64,000 nucleotides of DNA from Gracilimonas sp. (GCF_017641085.1 NZ_JAEPPI010000001.1:1541421-1605420), one strand, 5' to 3'. Positions 8,757-17,957 are shown, counted from the stretch's first letter. Notes: generated by a model not told the origin, from the sequence alone. Numbers and translations are program-made.

Positions 8757-9443
8757 TTGAAAACATTGGATTTAGATAAAATCACTGCCGAAGAGATCGG
8801 CGAAGACCACATCAGCAACGGAGTTAACACTCCCCTGCGTGATGATGCTTTTGAAAAAACCGACGAAGAGAAAATTGAAATTATTCAGGAGCATTTCGCA
8901 GAAATAATGCATGCTTTGGGGCTCGACTTAACCGACGACAGCCTGAAAGGCACCCCATACCGTGTGGCAAAGATGTATGTGAAAGAAATTTTTGAGGGAT
9001 TGAATCCCAAGAATAAGCCGGTAGCCCGTCAGTTTAATAACAACTACGACTATCAGGGCATGCTTGTGGAAAAAAATATTCAGGTGACTTCTTTTTGTGA
9101 GCACCACTTTCTTCCCTTCATCGGGAAAGCCCATGTTGGATATATTTCTTCCGGCAAAAAAGTGATCGGACTTTCAAAAATCAACCGAATTGTAGATTAC
9201 TACTCCCGCCGACCTCAGGTTCAGGAGCGACTCACCCTACAAATTGCCGATGAGCTGCAGGAAGCGTTAGAAACTGACGATGTAGCTGTTTTTATAGACA
9301 GCAAGCACCTGTGCGTTTCAACCCGAGGCATTAAAGACCAGAGCAGCAGTACCATTACGGCTGAATATCGCGGAGCCTTCCAAAACGAAGACACCCAACA
9401 GAAATTCATCGATTACATTACAACCACCACCGAGATCCAATAA
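8757..9443 (+). CDS. folE: GTP cyclohydrolase I
   Basis: 228 residues counted from a TTG at 8757. No in-frame ATG fits between the leader hairpins and the conserved part, so a TTG (8757 or 8766) is the likely start; the longer open frame to 8373 overlaps Dabb and repeat DNA. Conserved FolE features: GTPYRVAKMYV near 68, the zinc and active-site region FCEHHFLPFIGKAHVGY near 111-127, VIGLSKINRIVDYYSRRPQVQERLT near 134-158, and KHLCVSTRGI. It converts GTP to dihydroneopterin triphosphate, the first step to folate and pterins. cysS begins 5 bases after the stop, starting a folE-cysS-yidD-hisI run. Confidence 0.9.
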   Translation: MKTLDLDKITAEEIGEDHISNGVNTPLRDDAFEKTDEEKIEIIQEHFAEIMHALGLDLTDDSLKGTPYRVAKMYVKEIFEGLNPKNKPVARQFNNNYDYQGMLVEKNIQVTSFCEHHFLPFIGKAHVGYISSGKKVIGLSKINRIVDYYSRRPQVQERLTLQIADELQEALETDDVAVFIDSKHLCVSTRGIKDQSSSTITAEYRGAFQNEDTQQKFIDYITTTTEIQ

Positions 9444-9448
9444 TTGCT

Positions 9449-10915
9449 GTGGCTGAAAAAGGCACCCTACAACTTCACGTTTACAACACCCTCTCCCGAA
9501 AGAAAGAACCGTTTGAACCACTGAACCCGCCTCATGTGGGTATGTATGTTTGTGGTCCCACTGTGTATGGAGATGCTCACCTGGGTCATGCCAAAAGCTA
9601 TGTCTCTTTTGATGTGGTGCTTCGCTATCTCCGGTATTTGGGGTATAACGTGCGCTATGTTCAGAACATCACGGATGTTGGTCATTTAGTGGATGACGCT
9701 GAAGAAGGTGAAGACAAACTTAGCAAGCAGGCGCGCATTGAGAAAGTACAGCCCATGGAAATTGCTGAGAAGTACACCTATACCTACTTCCGGGATATGG
9801 ATGCTCTGAATGTACTCCGGCCTGATATTGCACCTCGAGCAACGGGACATATCCCCGAGCAGATAGCCATGGTGAAAAAGCTGATCGAGAACGGCCATGC
9901 ATACGAAGTTAATGGAAACGTTTATTTTGATGTGTCTTCGGATAAAGAATATGGCAAGCTGAGCGGACGTAAAACAGAAGATGCAGAATCAGGAACCCGT
10001 GTTGAAACGGCTTCCGATAAAAAGAGTCCGGAAGATTTTGCTCTCTGGAAGAAAGCGGAAGATAAGCACATCATGAAGTGGGACTCACCATGGGGTGTTG
10101 GCTACCCAGGCTGGCATATTGAATGTTCGGCTATGAGTACAAAATATCTTGGGGAGAGTTTTGATATCCATGGCGGCGGACTCGAAAATCAGTTTCCACA
10201 CCATGAATGTGAAATTGCCCAGGCCGAATGTGCACACGACAAAGATTTTGTGAAGTACTGGTTGCATAATAACATGGTAACGCTGGAAGGCCAGAAGATG
10301 GGGAAATCGCTTGGAAATGCGATTAACCTGCACGAGTTTTTTACGGGTGATCATAAACTGCTGACCCGAGCCTGGCCACCGGAAGTCATTCGATTCTTCC
10401 TGCTTCAAAGTCATTACCGAAGCACTACTGATTTCTCTGAAGAGGCTTTATCCGGAGCTGAATCCGGCTTGAAGAACCTTCACTCCATGATTCAGACTAT
10501 CGAACAAACAGAGCCCGGTGATGGAAAAGAATTTGATCTGAAGAGCTTTAAAGAAGCATTTGAGTCATCGATGAATGATGATTTCAACTCGGCTCAGGCT
10601 ATCGCCATTTTGTTTGAGAAGCTAAAGGAAATTCGAAAACGAATTAACGATTCAGACGTTCCTTCAAACCTGGATGAGATAAAAGTATTTCTGCACAGCG
10701 TAGTGGAAGAAGTGCTCGGAATTTGGCCGAAGGAGGAAGCCGGCGGAGACGAACAGTTAACCAGCGATTTAATTGAGCTGTTGATTGAGATCCGTAAGGA
10801 TGCCAGAGCCAATAAGAATTTTGAGCTTTCAGATAAAATCCGGGACGACCTGAGTGAACTGGGTGTTCAGCTTATGGACGGCAAAGATGGTACTTCCTTC
10901 GAAATTGACAAATGA
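9449..10915 (+). CDS. cysS: Cysteinyl-tRNA synthetase
   Basis: 488 residues from a GTG at 9449. Class I synthetase motifs: HLGH at 44-47 (HIGH box) and KMGKS at 283-287 (KMSKS box). Zinc ligands are present: Cys35, Cys226 in GWHIECS, and the HHECE segment at 251-255. The CysS DALR-like C-terminal helical domain follows. The 3' end overlaps yidD by four bases (ATGA), which suggests translational coupling. Confidence 0.95.
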   Translation: MAEKGTLQLHVYNTLSRKKEPFEPLNPPHVGMYVCGPTVYGDAHLGHAKSYVSFDVVLRYLRYLGYNVRYVQNITDVGHLVDDAEEGEDKLSKQARIEKVQPMEIAEKYTYTYFRDMDALNVLRPDIAPRATGHIPEQIAMVKKLIENGHAYEVNGNVYFDVSSDKEYGKLSGRKTEDAESGTRVETASDKKSPEDFALWKKAEDKHIMKWDSPWGVGYPGWHIECSAMSTKYLGESFDIHGGGLENQFPHHECEIAQAECAHDKDFVKYWLHNNMVTLEGQKMGKSLGNAINLHEFFTGDHKLLTRAWPPEVIRFFLLQSHYRSTTDFSEEALSGAESGLKNLHSMIQTIEQTEPGDGKEFDLKSFKEAFESSMNDDFNSAQAIAILFEKLKEIRKRINDSDVPSNLDEIKVFLHSVVEEVLGIWPKEEAGGDEQLTSDLIELLIEIRKDARANKNFELSDKIRDDLSELGVQLMDGKDGTSFEIDK

Positions 10916-11157
10916 ACTGGCTGAGCAACATATTCAGCCTGCTGATTGTCAGCTTAGTAAAGTTTTATCAGGCAGCTATATCACCCTGGTTGGGAAAAAG
11001 CTGTCGATACTCCCCCACTTGTTCCCGTTACATGATTGAAGCGGTTGAAGAATGGGGACCTTTAAAAGGATTTTGGATGGGCATTAAACGAATAGGGCGA
11101 TGCCATCCCTGGGGCGGCGATGGATACGATCCTGTTCCTAAAAAGAATACAGAATAA
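10912..11157 (+). CDS. yidD: YidD membrane-protein insertion efficiency factor
   Basis: 81 residues with the complete family pattern: an N-terminal amphipathic helix, then [28 protein letters not shown] at about 18-45 and [15 protein letters not shown] near the end. YidD assists YidC-dependent insertion of inner-membrane proteins and is normally next to yidC/rnpA; here it is coupled to cysS instead by an ATGA overlap. Confidence 0.92.
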   Translation: MNWLSNIFSLLIVSLVKFYQAAISPWLGKSCRYSPTCSRYMIEAVEEWGPLKGFWMGIKRIGRCHPWGGDGYDPVPKKNTE

Positions 11158-11185
11158 CGAATATTGAACATTGAATTACGAAGTA

Positions 11186-11668
11186 ATGAGCAGCATTAAT
11201 TTCAAAGAACGAAAAACCGTAGAACAAGTTGAAGAAGGAACCGAGCTGGCTCCTAAATTCCAGGAAGACGGACTGATTCCTGTAGTAACCACCGATTTCG
11301 AATCCGGTGAATTGCTGATGCACGGTTATATGAACGAGGAAGCCTTCAAGAAGACTATCGAATTGGGCGAAGCCGTGTATTACAGCCGAAGCCGGGAGAC
11401 TTTATGGCATAAAGGCGCCACATCCGGGCTTACACAAATCATAAAAGAAATGCGTATTGATGATGACCAGGATTGTGTATGGCTGCGTGTAGAAGTGCAG
11501 GGCAATGGTGCCAGTTGTCACGTAGGATACCGCTCCTGCTTCTACCGAAGTGTGCCCACCGGCGAGGAATTTTCGCAGAACGATGGAGAGCTAAACTTTG
11601 AGGAAGACGAAAAAGTCTTTGATCCTAAAGAAGTATATGGAGATGCACCAAATCCCACCAAGCTCTGA
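11186..11668 (+). CDS. hisI: Phosphoribosyl-AMP cyclohydrolase
   Basis: 160 residues from ATG 11186; the upstream TTG at 11171 lies inside a degenerate heptad stretch and adds nothing conserved. Family motifs: [34 protein letters not shown] and the metal-binding stretch [30 protein letters not shown] with three conserved cysteines. It opens the PR-AMP ring, step three of histidine synthesis. It lacks a HisE domain. A clean terminator follows at 11691. Confidence 0.92.
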   Translation: MSSINFKERKTVEQVEEGTELAPKFQEDGLIPVVTTDFESGELLMHGYMNEEAFKKTIELGEAVYYSRSRETLWHKGATSGLTQIIKEMRIDDDQDCVWLRVEVQGNGASCHVGYRSCFYRSVPTGEEFSQNDGELNFEEDEKVFDPKEVYGDAPNPTKL

Positions 11669-11690
11669 TTGTTACTATAGCTTTTTTAAT

Positions 11691-11730
11691 AGCCCGGATT
11701 CTTAACTGAGTCCGGGCTTTTCTTTTTCTT
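11691..11730 (+). terminator. Rho-independent terminator after hisI
   Basis: Arms AGCCCGGA (11691-11698) and TCCGGGCT (11711-11718) form a perfect 8-bp stem with a 12-base loop, followed by a T-rich run. Confidence 0.9.
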
Positions 11731-11743
11731 AGAAGCACTTCAA

Positions 11744-11776
11744 TAAAAAAACCCGAACTCCAAAAGAAGCCGGGTT
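11744..11776 (-). terminator. Rho-independent terminator of the AhpD-like gene
   Basis: Minus-strand stem AACCCG/CGGGTT (arms 11771-11776 and 11750-11755) with a 15-base loop and a run of T after it. It lies back to back with the hisI terminator. Confidence 0.8.
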
Positions 11777-11801
11777 CAAGGTGTTAAGTCAAGCGAGGAA
11801 T

Positions 11802-12359
11802 TTACGCAGGTTCAAACTCCATGCGCTCCGATTCAAAAGCTTCATCTAACGGGGTGTCTGCTAAATGGTTGGTGTAATTACTGATGGTTTTAAGAGCAAT
11901 AATCAGGTTTATTTCCAGGGCATTTTGTTTGGTATATCCTGCATCGAGGAATGCCTGAATATCTGCATCTGACAGGTGTCCGCGGTTTTGTACGGCTTTT
12001 CTTGTGTATGTAACAAGGGCATCAAATTTTTCATCCGGTAATGGTTCTCCATTTCGGACAGCTGTTACAATATCCTCATTCGTATTCAACTGGTTTTTGA
12101 GTATGGTTGAATGGATGGCTGAACAGTAATGGCATTCGTTTTCAATACTAACTGCTAATATAGCCAGCTGCTGTTCTTTAGCTGAGAAACTGGTATTTCC
12201 TACAATTTCATCCAGTTTTAAATAGCCTTCAAGTACGGACGGGGCTTCCGCAAATTCTCCCAGCAGATTGGGTACAAAACCGAATTTCTCTTTTGCTCCT
12301 TTTAGAAATGGTTGCGCTGATTCCGGTGCGTTTTCTTCATTATAAATAGTAAAGTCCAT
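11802..12359 (-). CDS. Carboxymuconolactone-decarboxylase/AhpD-like peroxidase-type protein
   Basis: 185 residues. One CMD domain with the AhpD redox signature ENECHYCSAIHST near 91-103 (Glu, CxxC and His), the arrangement used by alkylhydroperoxidase D-like enzymes. This supports a thiol peroxidase-type role rather than a gamma-CMD decarboxylase, which lacks the CxxC. A single-gene unit with its own terminator. Confidence 0.8.
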   Translation of the reverse strand: MDFTIYNEENAPESAQPFLKGAKEKFGFVPNLLGEFAEAPSVLEGYLKLDEIVGNTSFSAKEQQLAILAVSIENECHYCSAIHSTILKNQLNTNEDIVTAVRNGEPLPDEKFDALVTYTRKAVQNRGHLSDADIQAFLDAGYTKQNALEINLIIALKTISNYTNHLADTPLDEAFESERMEFEPA

Positions 12360-12534
12360 AATCGTAATTCTTAATTAATAGTAATTCTTCTTTTTATTGT
12401 AATAGTACATGGGATTGATGGGCTAGCCGGAATAGATATTACCCGATGGTACCTGAGAAAAGAACAATCACGCTGATAGGAAATGCTTATACAGGGATCT
12501 TATACTCTTGGTGAGACTTTATTTTGGCCGGAAT
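12360..12534. other. 175-bp intergenic stretch, nothing recognised
   Basis: It lies between the AhpD-like start and the thioredoxin-like gene end. I see no hairpin with a T-run, no ORF and no tandem repeat. Confidence 0.5.
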
Positions 12535-13056
12535 TTACTGGTTCACTGAAATTGAATCCCGGTACTCTCCAAGGGATGTTCGCTCCCATGCATCTGATTG
12601 GATATACTTCAGCAATACCGATAACTCAATTACATCCATGAACCCGGGTTTACTCCCGATTACGATATGATCCGGTTGCAGGAAAATAGCTGTGGGTGTA
12701 GCATTCATTTTCATCTTTTTGCTGAACGCTTTGGAAGTCATCCTTTGCCCGTTAAACGTGAGTTTTTCTTTTGACTCGATATCGATGCGAACAGGGTAAA
12801 AGTAGGTGCTCAACAAAGACTGAATTGTTGAGTCGGTAAAAACCTCATGGTGCATTCTCTTGCAGATCCCACACCAATCCGCTTCCATAAACAGGAAGAG
12901 GTCTTTCTCGTATTCAATGGATAATCGACTCGCTTCTTCAAAATCGTACCACTGCATGTTTGCAGGCTGACTTTGTTGCCCATATACCGGATAGGCTCCA
13001 ACGTATAGAAGCACAATTACTGCAATGAGCCTGTATAAATTATTCACCGGTGCCAT
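12535..13056 (-). CDS. Secreted thioredoxin-fold protein (SoxW-like)
   Basis: 173 residues from ATG 13056, where a hydrophobic signal segment starts (LYRLIAVIVLLYVGAYPVYG); the frame is open further to 13113 within the upstream gene. A thioredoxin-like domain carries the CxxC motif WCGICKRM near 62-69 and a cis-proline region near NATPTAIFL. It likely reduces or oxidises periplasmic disulfides. It overlaps the end of the outer-membrane-protein gene by 17 bases, so they share an operon; that partner has a CSC motif at its mature N-terminus, a possible substrate. Confidence 0.7.
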   Translation of the reverse strand: MAPVNNLYRLIAVIVLLYVGAYPVYGQQSQPANMQWYDFEEASRLSIEYEKDLFLFMEADWCGICKRMHHEVFTDSTIQSLLSTYFYPVRIDIESKEKLTFNGQRMTSKAFSKKMKMNATPTAIFLQPDHIVIGSKPGFMDVIELSVLLKYIQSDAWERTSLGEYRDSISVNQ

Positions 13057-14044
13057 AGATAAATCCGTTTTGATTCTGGCTGAAACTGAAGAAAACAGAA
13101 GCAGATAACACAAAAGATGTGGTTGGCTGGGTTCCGTTCAGCTGCTGATAAACCGGCAGCTCTCCAAAAACGCGCAGGTTAACCCAATCATGCACCTGGT
13201 AGCCAACTCCGGTTTTTAAGCTAAGCCATTCCCCGCCTGTATTTGGCAGCCGAAAATCGTTGAGCTGATCCCGGGTGGTGCTCCTGAACTTTATTTGGCC
13301 ATCGTACGACCATCGGTCCCACATTGCACCTGATACACCGGCAATTGCTACGAATTCGTTGCCAAATGTATAGTTATCCGACTCGTTGAATCGCTCTGCA
13401 GTTCCGGTGTATCTATAGGTTCCGTTCAAGAACACATTCATATTCAGGGTTCTTATGGCACGGGATACAAACATCCATCCGACCCCATCCCATGCTCCGG
13501 TTCCGGGCTGCATATCTGCATTTAAGGCTACATTATTCGCTTCCAGAGAAGTAGTACCAAAAGGAATTTTTGCACCGACTCCCAAACTAAACTGGTAGGG
13601 GTTCCATAAATCCTGATTTATGAGGTGATACTTCATCATCACCATTCCATCCCCTATTCCGCTCGTAGTTATGGTGCTGGGATTCACCTGGGTTTGCAGT
13701 CCGGTAGTTCGGCTTTTTTCTATATAGGTAAAAGTGCCGGTAACACTCAGTTTGTCACTGATTCCATAACTCAACTCAAGCAATGCCGTGTTGGTAATTC
13801 TTTCCTGAGTTCGGTTATTCAACTCATTTGCGCCGCTGTATAAGCTTGAAATATTATTGTGCTCCCAGGTCAAGCCACCCATAAAACTTCCACCGACTAC
13901 TGTTGCAAAATTCTGAGAGCTGATAAGAGGAGCTCCTGCACAACTGCAGGTTTGAGCTTGAAGAACGGGATTATACACCGACATCAACAAAATGACGAGG
14001 GATGCTAAACCGGAAAATTCAATTGCGGGAGACCCCGAACTCAT
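13040..14044 (-). CDS. Predicted outer-membrane beta-barrel protein with Cys-rich N-terminus
   Basis: 334 residues. A signal peptide is followed at once by CSCAGAPL (mature positions about 1-8), then repeated amphipathic strands and a C-terminal aromatic-rich strand (VFFSFSQ) before a short tail. The layout resembles MetA-like outer-membrane transporter proteins that sit beside SoxW/thioredoxin genes; the cargo is unknown. It shares a 157-bp divergent region with the DUF3179 gene, which contains a palindrome (14068-14089). Confidence 0.55.
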   Translation of the reverse strand: MSSGSPAIEFSGLASLVILLMSVYNPVLQAQTCSCAGAPLISSQNFATVVGGSFMGGLTWEHNNISSLYSGANELNNRTQERITNTALLELSYGISDKLSVTGTFTYIEKSRTTGLQTQVNPSTITTSGIGDGMVMMKYHLINQDLWNPYQFSLGVGAKIPFGTTSLEANNVALNADMQPGTGAWDGVGWMFVSRAIRTLNMNVFLNGTYRYTGTAERFNESDNYTFGNEFVAIAGVSGAMWDRWSYDGQIKFRSTTRDQLNDFRLPNTGGEWLSLKTGVGYQVHDWVNLRVFGELPVYQQLNGTQPTTSFVLSASVFFSFSQNQNGFIYGTGE

Positions 14045-14067
14045 AATTTTTACAGCTTTAGAATTAA

Positions 14068-14089
14068 TACATCAACTAATTGTGATGTA
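14068..14089. promoter_or_regulatory. Palindrome in a divergent promoter region
   Basis: TACATCA and TGATGTA arms (7 bp each, perfect) with an 8-base spacer. It lies 24 bp before the outer-membrane-protein start and about 113 bp before the DUF3179 start. Spacing and symmetry suit a dimeric regulator site; the regulator is unknown. Confidence 0.4.
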
Positions 14090-14201
14090 CAGACGCAATG
14101 CAGCACTATCCTCTTACCAAAATGGAATTGCGTAAGATTTTCAAAGTTACGTGCATCACTACTTTAGATTATACAATTTGAATGCACCAACAAAGTCATA
14201 T

Positions 14202-15344
14202 ATGCTCAGACAGCTATTCCCTATAATTTTTGTATTTGGAGTATTTTTCGGTGCGTGCAATCAGGTCAGTACGGATTCTGAATCCAACACTGAAACCCCG
14301 GATGATCCCGATTCGGAATGGCTCATCCCCTCCGATGAAATAGTTGATGGCGGCCCGGGAAAAGACGGAATTCCCTCCGTTGATGACCCACAGTTTGCAC
14401 CCGTAAGTGAGATCAATTACATACAGGACGATCGGTTAGTTATAGGATTAAAAGTAGGCAATGAAGTCAAAGCTTATCCTCACCAGATTTTAGACTGGCA
14501 TGAAATTATTAATGATGAAATCGGAGACACCTACTTCTCCGTTACCTATTGTCCCCTTACGGGAACCGGGATCGTACTGGATCGGATGATTGAAGGTGAG
14601 GTTACAGAGTTTGGCGTTTCAGGGTTATTGTTCAGAAACAACCTGATTGCCTACGACCGAAAAACAGACACGCACTATTCTCAAATGCAGATCCGGGGAG
14701 TAAAAGGCCCACTGAAAGGTGAAACCATAAACTCTTCCTTTTCTACCGTCCAAACTACATGGAAGACCTGGAAAGCCATCTATCCGGAATCAAAAGTAGT
14801 TACCAAAGAAACCGGGTTTGGAAGATTCTATAACGGCTATGCCTACGGGGAAAGTTATTTAACCGATGAAGACTATATCCTTTTCCCTGTAAAGCATGAA
14901 AATGACCGGCTGCCCGGAAAAACGGTGGTTCACGCCTTTCTGCCAGAAGATGTAACCGGAAACCCCGGTGATGAACTGGAGGTGAGGGTTTTTGCGAAGG
15001 ATGAAATGTCAGAAGAGATCAGTGTCATCAATGAAGACTATGCCGGCAATCATATTGTGGCCGCTGGAAGCCGGGATCATAACTTTGTCGTCACTTTCAG
15101 ACGAGAATTAGCCGACGGTACTATTTTGAATTTTGAACCTGTTCAGGATCAATTACCGGTTATCATGACTGATAGTGAAGGTAATCAATGGAATATATTT
15201 GGAGAGGCGGTAAGCGGTCCCAGAGAAGGCGAAACCTTAGCCCCGACAAAGTCTTACGATGGATATTGGTTCGCCATAGCCGATATGTTTCCCAATGCAT
15301 GTGTGTACCCAAGTACCGGTTGTAAGGGGTATGTGGATAGATAG
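14202..15344 (+). CDS. DUF3179 lipoprotein
   Basis: 380 residues from ATG 14202. A lipobox (VFFGAC, Cys at about 20) marks it as lipid-anchored; an acidic linker follows. The DUF3179 domain covers most of the rest: AYPHQILDWHEIIND, FSVTYCPLTGTGIVLDR, SGLLFRNNLIAYDRKTDTHYSQM and the closing FPNACVYPS. The conserved Cys and His residues suggest a metal or redox site, but no function is established for the family. The 3' end runs into a GATA tetranucleotide repeat that also forms the stop codon. Confidence 0.85.
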   Translation: MLRQLFPIIFVFGVFFGACNQVSTDSESNTETPDDPDSEWLIPSDEIVDGGPGKDGIPSVDDPQFAPVSEINYIQDDRLVIGLKVGNEVKAYPHQILDWHEIINDEIGDTYFSVTYCPLTGTGIVLDRMIEGEVTEFGVSGLLFRNNLIAYDRKTDTHYSQMQIRGVKGPLKGETINSSFSTVQTTWKTWKAIYPESKVVTKETGFGRFYNGYAYGESYLTDEDYILFPVKHENDRLPGKTVVHAFLPEDVTGNPGDELEVRVFAKDEMSEEISVINEDYAGNHIVAAGSRDHNFVVTFRRELADGTILNFEPVQDQLPVIMTDSEGNQWNIFGEAVSGPREGETLAPTKSYDGYWFAIADMFPNACVYPSTGCKGYVDR

Positions 15345-15361
15345 ATAGATAGATAGATAGT
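15336..15361. repeat. GATA tetranucleotide repeat across a stop codon
   Basis: About six tandem GATA units begin in the last codons of the DUF3179 gene and run to the end of the convergent TIGR02206 gene. The stop is reached in the first units, so unit gain or loss should not alter the protein. Confidence 0.85.
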
Positions 15362-16095
15362 TAGTTAAGCTTTTGTGTTGATTCAACTACTCTATATCCA
15401 CTCTTTATCCACCGGAAAAGCCCATATACCATCAGCGACCAGGCTACGAAGATGAGCTCAAGGTAAATCAGGTACACCGGCCACTCGGGTAAGATGCTGA
15501 AGAAGGTGGTTCCCGGGGGCTTGCCCATAACATACAGGTAGTTGCTGCCCAGCAGGAGATTAATTCCTCCAATCACTAAAGCCACAAAATTGAGTGCTAC
15601 CACAGATCGCCCCACATCACTTAACTTCAGGTCCCAACCCCACTCAATAGCCGGATACAGTGCCACAAGCACTAACAAGAGATGCACCATCCAGTAACGA
15701 ATGGCATCGTAATGAAATAGAGAGAATTGAACGGAGGGCGTCAGATTTGCCTGAGACACCCCTAATACCACCCAGAAGAATAACACAGACCAGGTATTCC
15801 TGTCACTCTTCATATACACCCACACAAGTACAAAGGGAAGGAAATTGCACATATGCAGAGGGATGTCGTTGGTAACATCAAAGGTTCCGGTGTACATATT
15901 CAGGGGAATCTTCATAAGCTGAGAGAGGGACATCATCATGGCCATAACCAAAAGCACCTTCCGCTGGGCTTCCCGGCTTCGGGTTCTCATGAATGGGATA
16001 AACCAGATGCAAAATCCCAAAAACAGCAGGAGCACTGTAAAATGCTCTGCCGAGTAGGACGAAAACAGGTAGGTTGTGTCAAAAAAGGTATTCAA
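15361..16095 (-). CDS. TIGR02206/YwaF-family membrane protein
   Basis: 244 residues, about six or seven membrane spans. Recognised by the family pattern: AEHF near the start, NDIPLHMCNFLPFV near 78-91, HYDAIRYWMVHLLL near 128-141, and LLGSNYLYVMGKPPGTTFFSILPEWPVYL near 182-210. It is an inner-membrane protein of unknown function; a charged patch inside the first loops could bind an ion. A single-gene unit, convergent with DUF3179. Confidence 0.75.
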   Translation of the reverse strand: MNTFFDTTYLFSSYSAEHFTVLLLFLGFCIWFIPFMRTRSREAQRKVLLVMAMMMSLSQLMKIPLNMYTGTFDVTNDIPLHMCNFLPFVLVWVYMKSDRNTWSVLFFWVVLGVSQANLTPSVQFSLFHYDAIRYWMVHLLLVLVALYPAIEWGWDLKLSDVGRSVVALNFVALVIGGINLLLGSNYLYVMGKPPGTTFFSILPEWPVYLIYLELIFVAWSLMVYGLFRWIKSGYRVVESTQKLN

Positions 16096-16374
16096 GAATC
16101 TATTTCTTTTGCTTTAACTGAACTCAGATGCCTGACTGGAATTGAGCAATTTGAAGCTCATTGATTTCAGTTCTAAAAAACAAAAAAATACGATTATTTC
16201 ATTGAATGGCTTTTAACTTTTTAGCCCGAGAGGTTATTTATGTCAAATATACTATTGGAGAAGGTATTCTGTAAGTTCAGTTGACAAAAAGTAATTCTAC
16301 ATTGTCGTTTTTTTCCAATTTATACTTCACTTCCTTCCGTAGCTTAGACGAAATCCACAATCAAATCTTAGTAC
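16096..16374. other. 279-bp AT-rich intergenic region
   Basis: Between divergent genes. It contains a weak 7-bp inverted repeat (AACTGAA ... TTCAGTT, with GAGC/GCTC inside) near 16120-16172. I see no convincing promoter or ORF. Confidence 0.4.
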
Positions 16375-16827
16375 ATGAAAAAACTGCTTCTTTTTCTCGT
16401 CCTCTCCCTGGGAACTTCCACCTCCCTTATGAGCCAGAGTTTACAAGACCTGAACTGGATCACCGGCTATTGGACCGGTAATACACAGGGTGTTGATATG
16501 GAAGAACTTTGGACTCCGGTATCCGGAAATATGATTCTGGGTGTACACCGTGATGTATTTGGAGAGAATTCCGCTTATGAGTTCCTCCGCATAACCATCA
16601 AAAAAGACGGGTCCATAGTGTACCTGGCTTCCCCATCCGGAAAAGAACCCACCGAATTTACTCTGTCGGAATTGACTTCAAATAAAGCCGTTTTTGAAAA
16701 CCTCAGCCACGACTTCCCCCAGCGAATTATTTACAGCCGTTCCGGCGACCAACTTACGGCCCGGATTGAAGATGAAAATGGTGAGAAAGGAATGCAGTGG
16801 ACCTGGACTAAAACAGACCTGGAGTAG
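16375..16827 (+). CDS. Secreted DUF6265-family protein
   Basis: 150 residues with a signal peptide (to about LMSQS). The rest matches the DUF6265 pattern: DLNWITGYWTG, EELWTPVSGNMILGVHR, YEFLRITIKKDGSIVYLASPSG and FENLSHDFPQRIIYSR. It is probably a small periplasmic beta-barrel (lipocalin-like); function unknown. A single gene, convergent with the truncated AraC gene. Confidence 0.75.
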   Translation: MKKLLLFLVLSLGTSTSLMSQSLQDLNWITGYWTGNTQGVDMEELWTPVSGNMILGVHRDVFGENSAYEFLRITIKKDGSIVYLASPSGKEPTEFTLSELTSNKAVFENLSHDFPQRIIYSRSGDQLTARIEDENGEKGMQWTWTKTDLE

Positions 16828-16859
16828 TTAGAAAGTTCACAATAGTCAGAAAAGACTAA

Positions 16860-17513
16860 TCAATCACTCTCGTAAAAAAGATGGGTAAAACTGAATGTAG
16901 GCTCAAAGAAATCTCTGGGTGTGAGGCCGGTGTACGTTTTAAATTCTTTGATAAAATGGGCCTGATCATAGTACCCATTATCACAGGCAAGCTCTGTCAG
17001 GGTTTCGTATTCTCTATTAATCATTTTTTGGACAGCCGTTTTTAACCTGATAATTTTTGATAGCTGCTTCAGATTAATGCCAACCGATTCTGCAAACCTG
17101 CGTTCCAGGGTGCGCCTGCTCACCACAGTGTCGATCGGTAGTTCATTTATTTTTTGTCTGCCCCGGCTTTCGATAATGGTACTCACGGTTTCTTTTACAA
17201 TAGAATCTGCGACAGTGAAAGATTCAAACTTATCGGTCAGAAATTGTTCGATAATGTCTATCCGCAGTTCGATCGATGAAGCCTTCAGGATTTTGGATTC
17301 TAGAGCCATCCCTTCCTCCCCCAATATCTCAGCCAGCGGAACGGCCGAATCCTGAAATTCTTTAGCCGCTAATTTTGATATCGGCTGTAACCCTTCGGGT
17401 TTGAATCGGACGGCAAACATACCGGAATCACCGGACGGCTCAATTTCAAGTTTCCGGGTTAGCTGGCCGAATACAAAACATTGAGGCTGCCTTATTCTGC
17501 TGCCATCCGGCAC
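16860..17513 (-). pseudogene. 5'-truncated AraC-family regulator (DUF6597 plus AraC HTH)
   Basis: The open frame starts abruptly at a GTG inside what should be the N-terminal DUF6597 domain (PDGSRIRQPQCFVFGQLTR, then GMFAVRFKPEGLQPI). Complete relatives have roughly 45-50 residues before this point (estimate from memory of the family). The C-terminal double HTH is intact (RRTLERRFAESVGI and ELACDNGYYDQAHFIKEFKTYTGLTPRDFF). Stop codons stand immediately upstream in this frame, and the sequence there belongs to another ORF (17492-17908) that reads into this gene. I read it as a gene beheaded when the accessory island joined here. The missing 5' part is not elsewhere in the window. Confidence 0.65.
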
Positions 17514-17908
17514 ACAATGCTATCAATAGGATTTCCTAAAATTATGTCTAGCGCAATTCTTACTAAATCACTGCTATTTGTATACTCATCTAGTTTTTCG
17601 GACTGAGACTTTTTTATATAAAAAGTTCTAGTTACTCCTCCTTGTTCATATTTTCTTCTGGCAATTCGAGCAGGACGTATCTCAACTCCAGCTGAGGTAA
17701 TCCATCTCCTTAGACGATCTACATGAAGTACTATACCATTCTTCTTCTCTCTTCTTGAAATCGCATTAATTGAAATAGACTTGTCCTGTTTATACTCTTG
17801 GACTAACCTATCTTTATACTTCTTATATTCAGTTTTTGACATCCCCAATGTATTATGGGTTGGTCGATTGGTTTTATTTAGATTACCTCGATTGTTCTCC
17901 ATTGGCAT
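17492..17908 (-). CDS. Unrecognised protein with HTH-like segment, C-terminus fused to AraC remnant
   Basis: 138 residues, basic. I do not recognise the family. A helix-turn-helix-like stretch is suggested by SISINAISRREKKNGIVLHVDRLRRWITSAGVEIRP near 43-78 (the pattern of a short DNA-reading domain). The last seven or so codons (VCRMAAE) lie within AraC-gene sequence, so the natural C-terminus may have been replaced. The frame starts 20 bp after a strong terminator hairpin on the same strand. It could be a remnant of the element that carried the island in. Confidence 0.5.
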   Translation of the reverse strand: MPMENNRGNLNKTNRPTHNTLGMSKTEYKKYKDRLVQEYKQDKSISINAISRREKKNGIVLHVDRLRRWITSAGVEIRPARIARRKYEQGGVTRTFYIKKSQSEKLDEYTNSSDLVRIALDIILGNPIDSIVCRMAAE

Positions 17909-17923
17909 AATTATTTGACAAAA

Positions 17924-17957
17924 AAAAAAGGAGCCGGACCCCTCCGACTCCCTATAA
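17924..17957 (-). terminator. Strong terminator-like hairpin just upstream of the 17492-17908 ORF
   Basis: On the minus strand, arms GGAGTCGGA and TCCGGCTCC (one mismatch) with a four-base loop are followed by about ten T, ending about 15 bases before the ATG at 17908. It either ends minus-strand readthrough from the island or is an attenuator for that ORF. Confidence 0.65.

Noticed and set aside
15336..15361. Phase-variable stop by GATA repeat slippage
   Set aside because: The stop codon is reached in the first units, so unit number does not change the DUF3179 protein.
16279..16310. Sigma-70 promoter with TTGACA
   Set aside because: A TTGACA is present, but no -10-like box stands at 16-18 bases.
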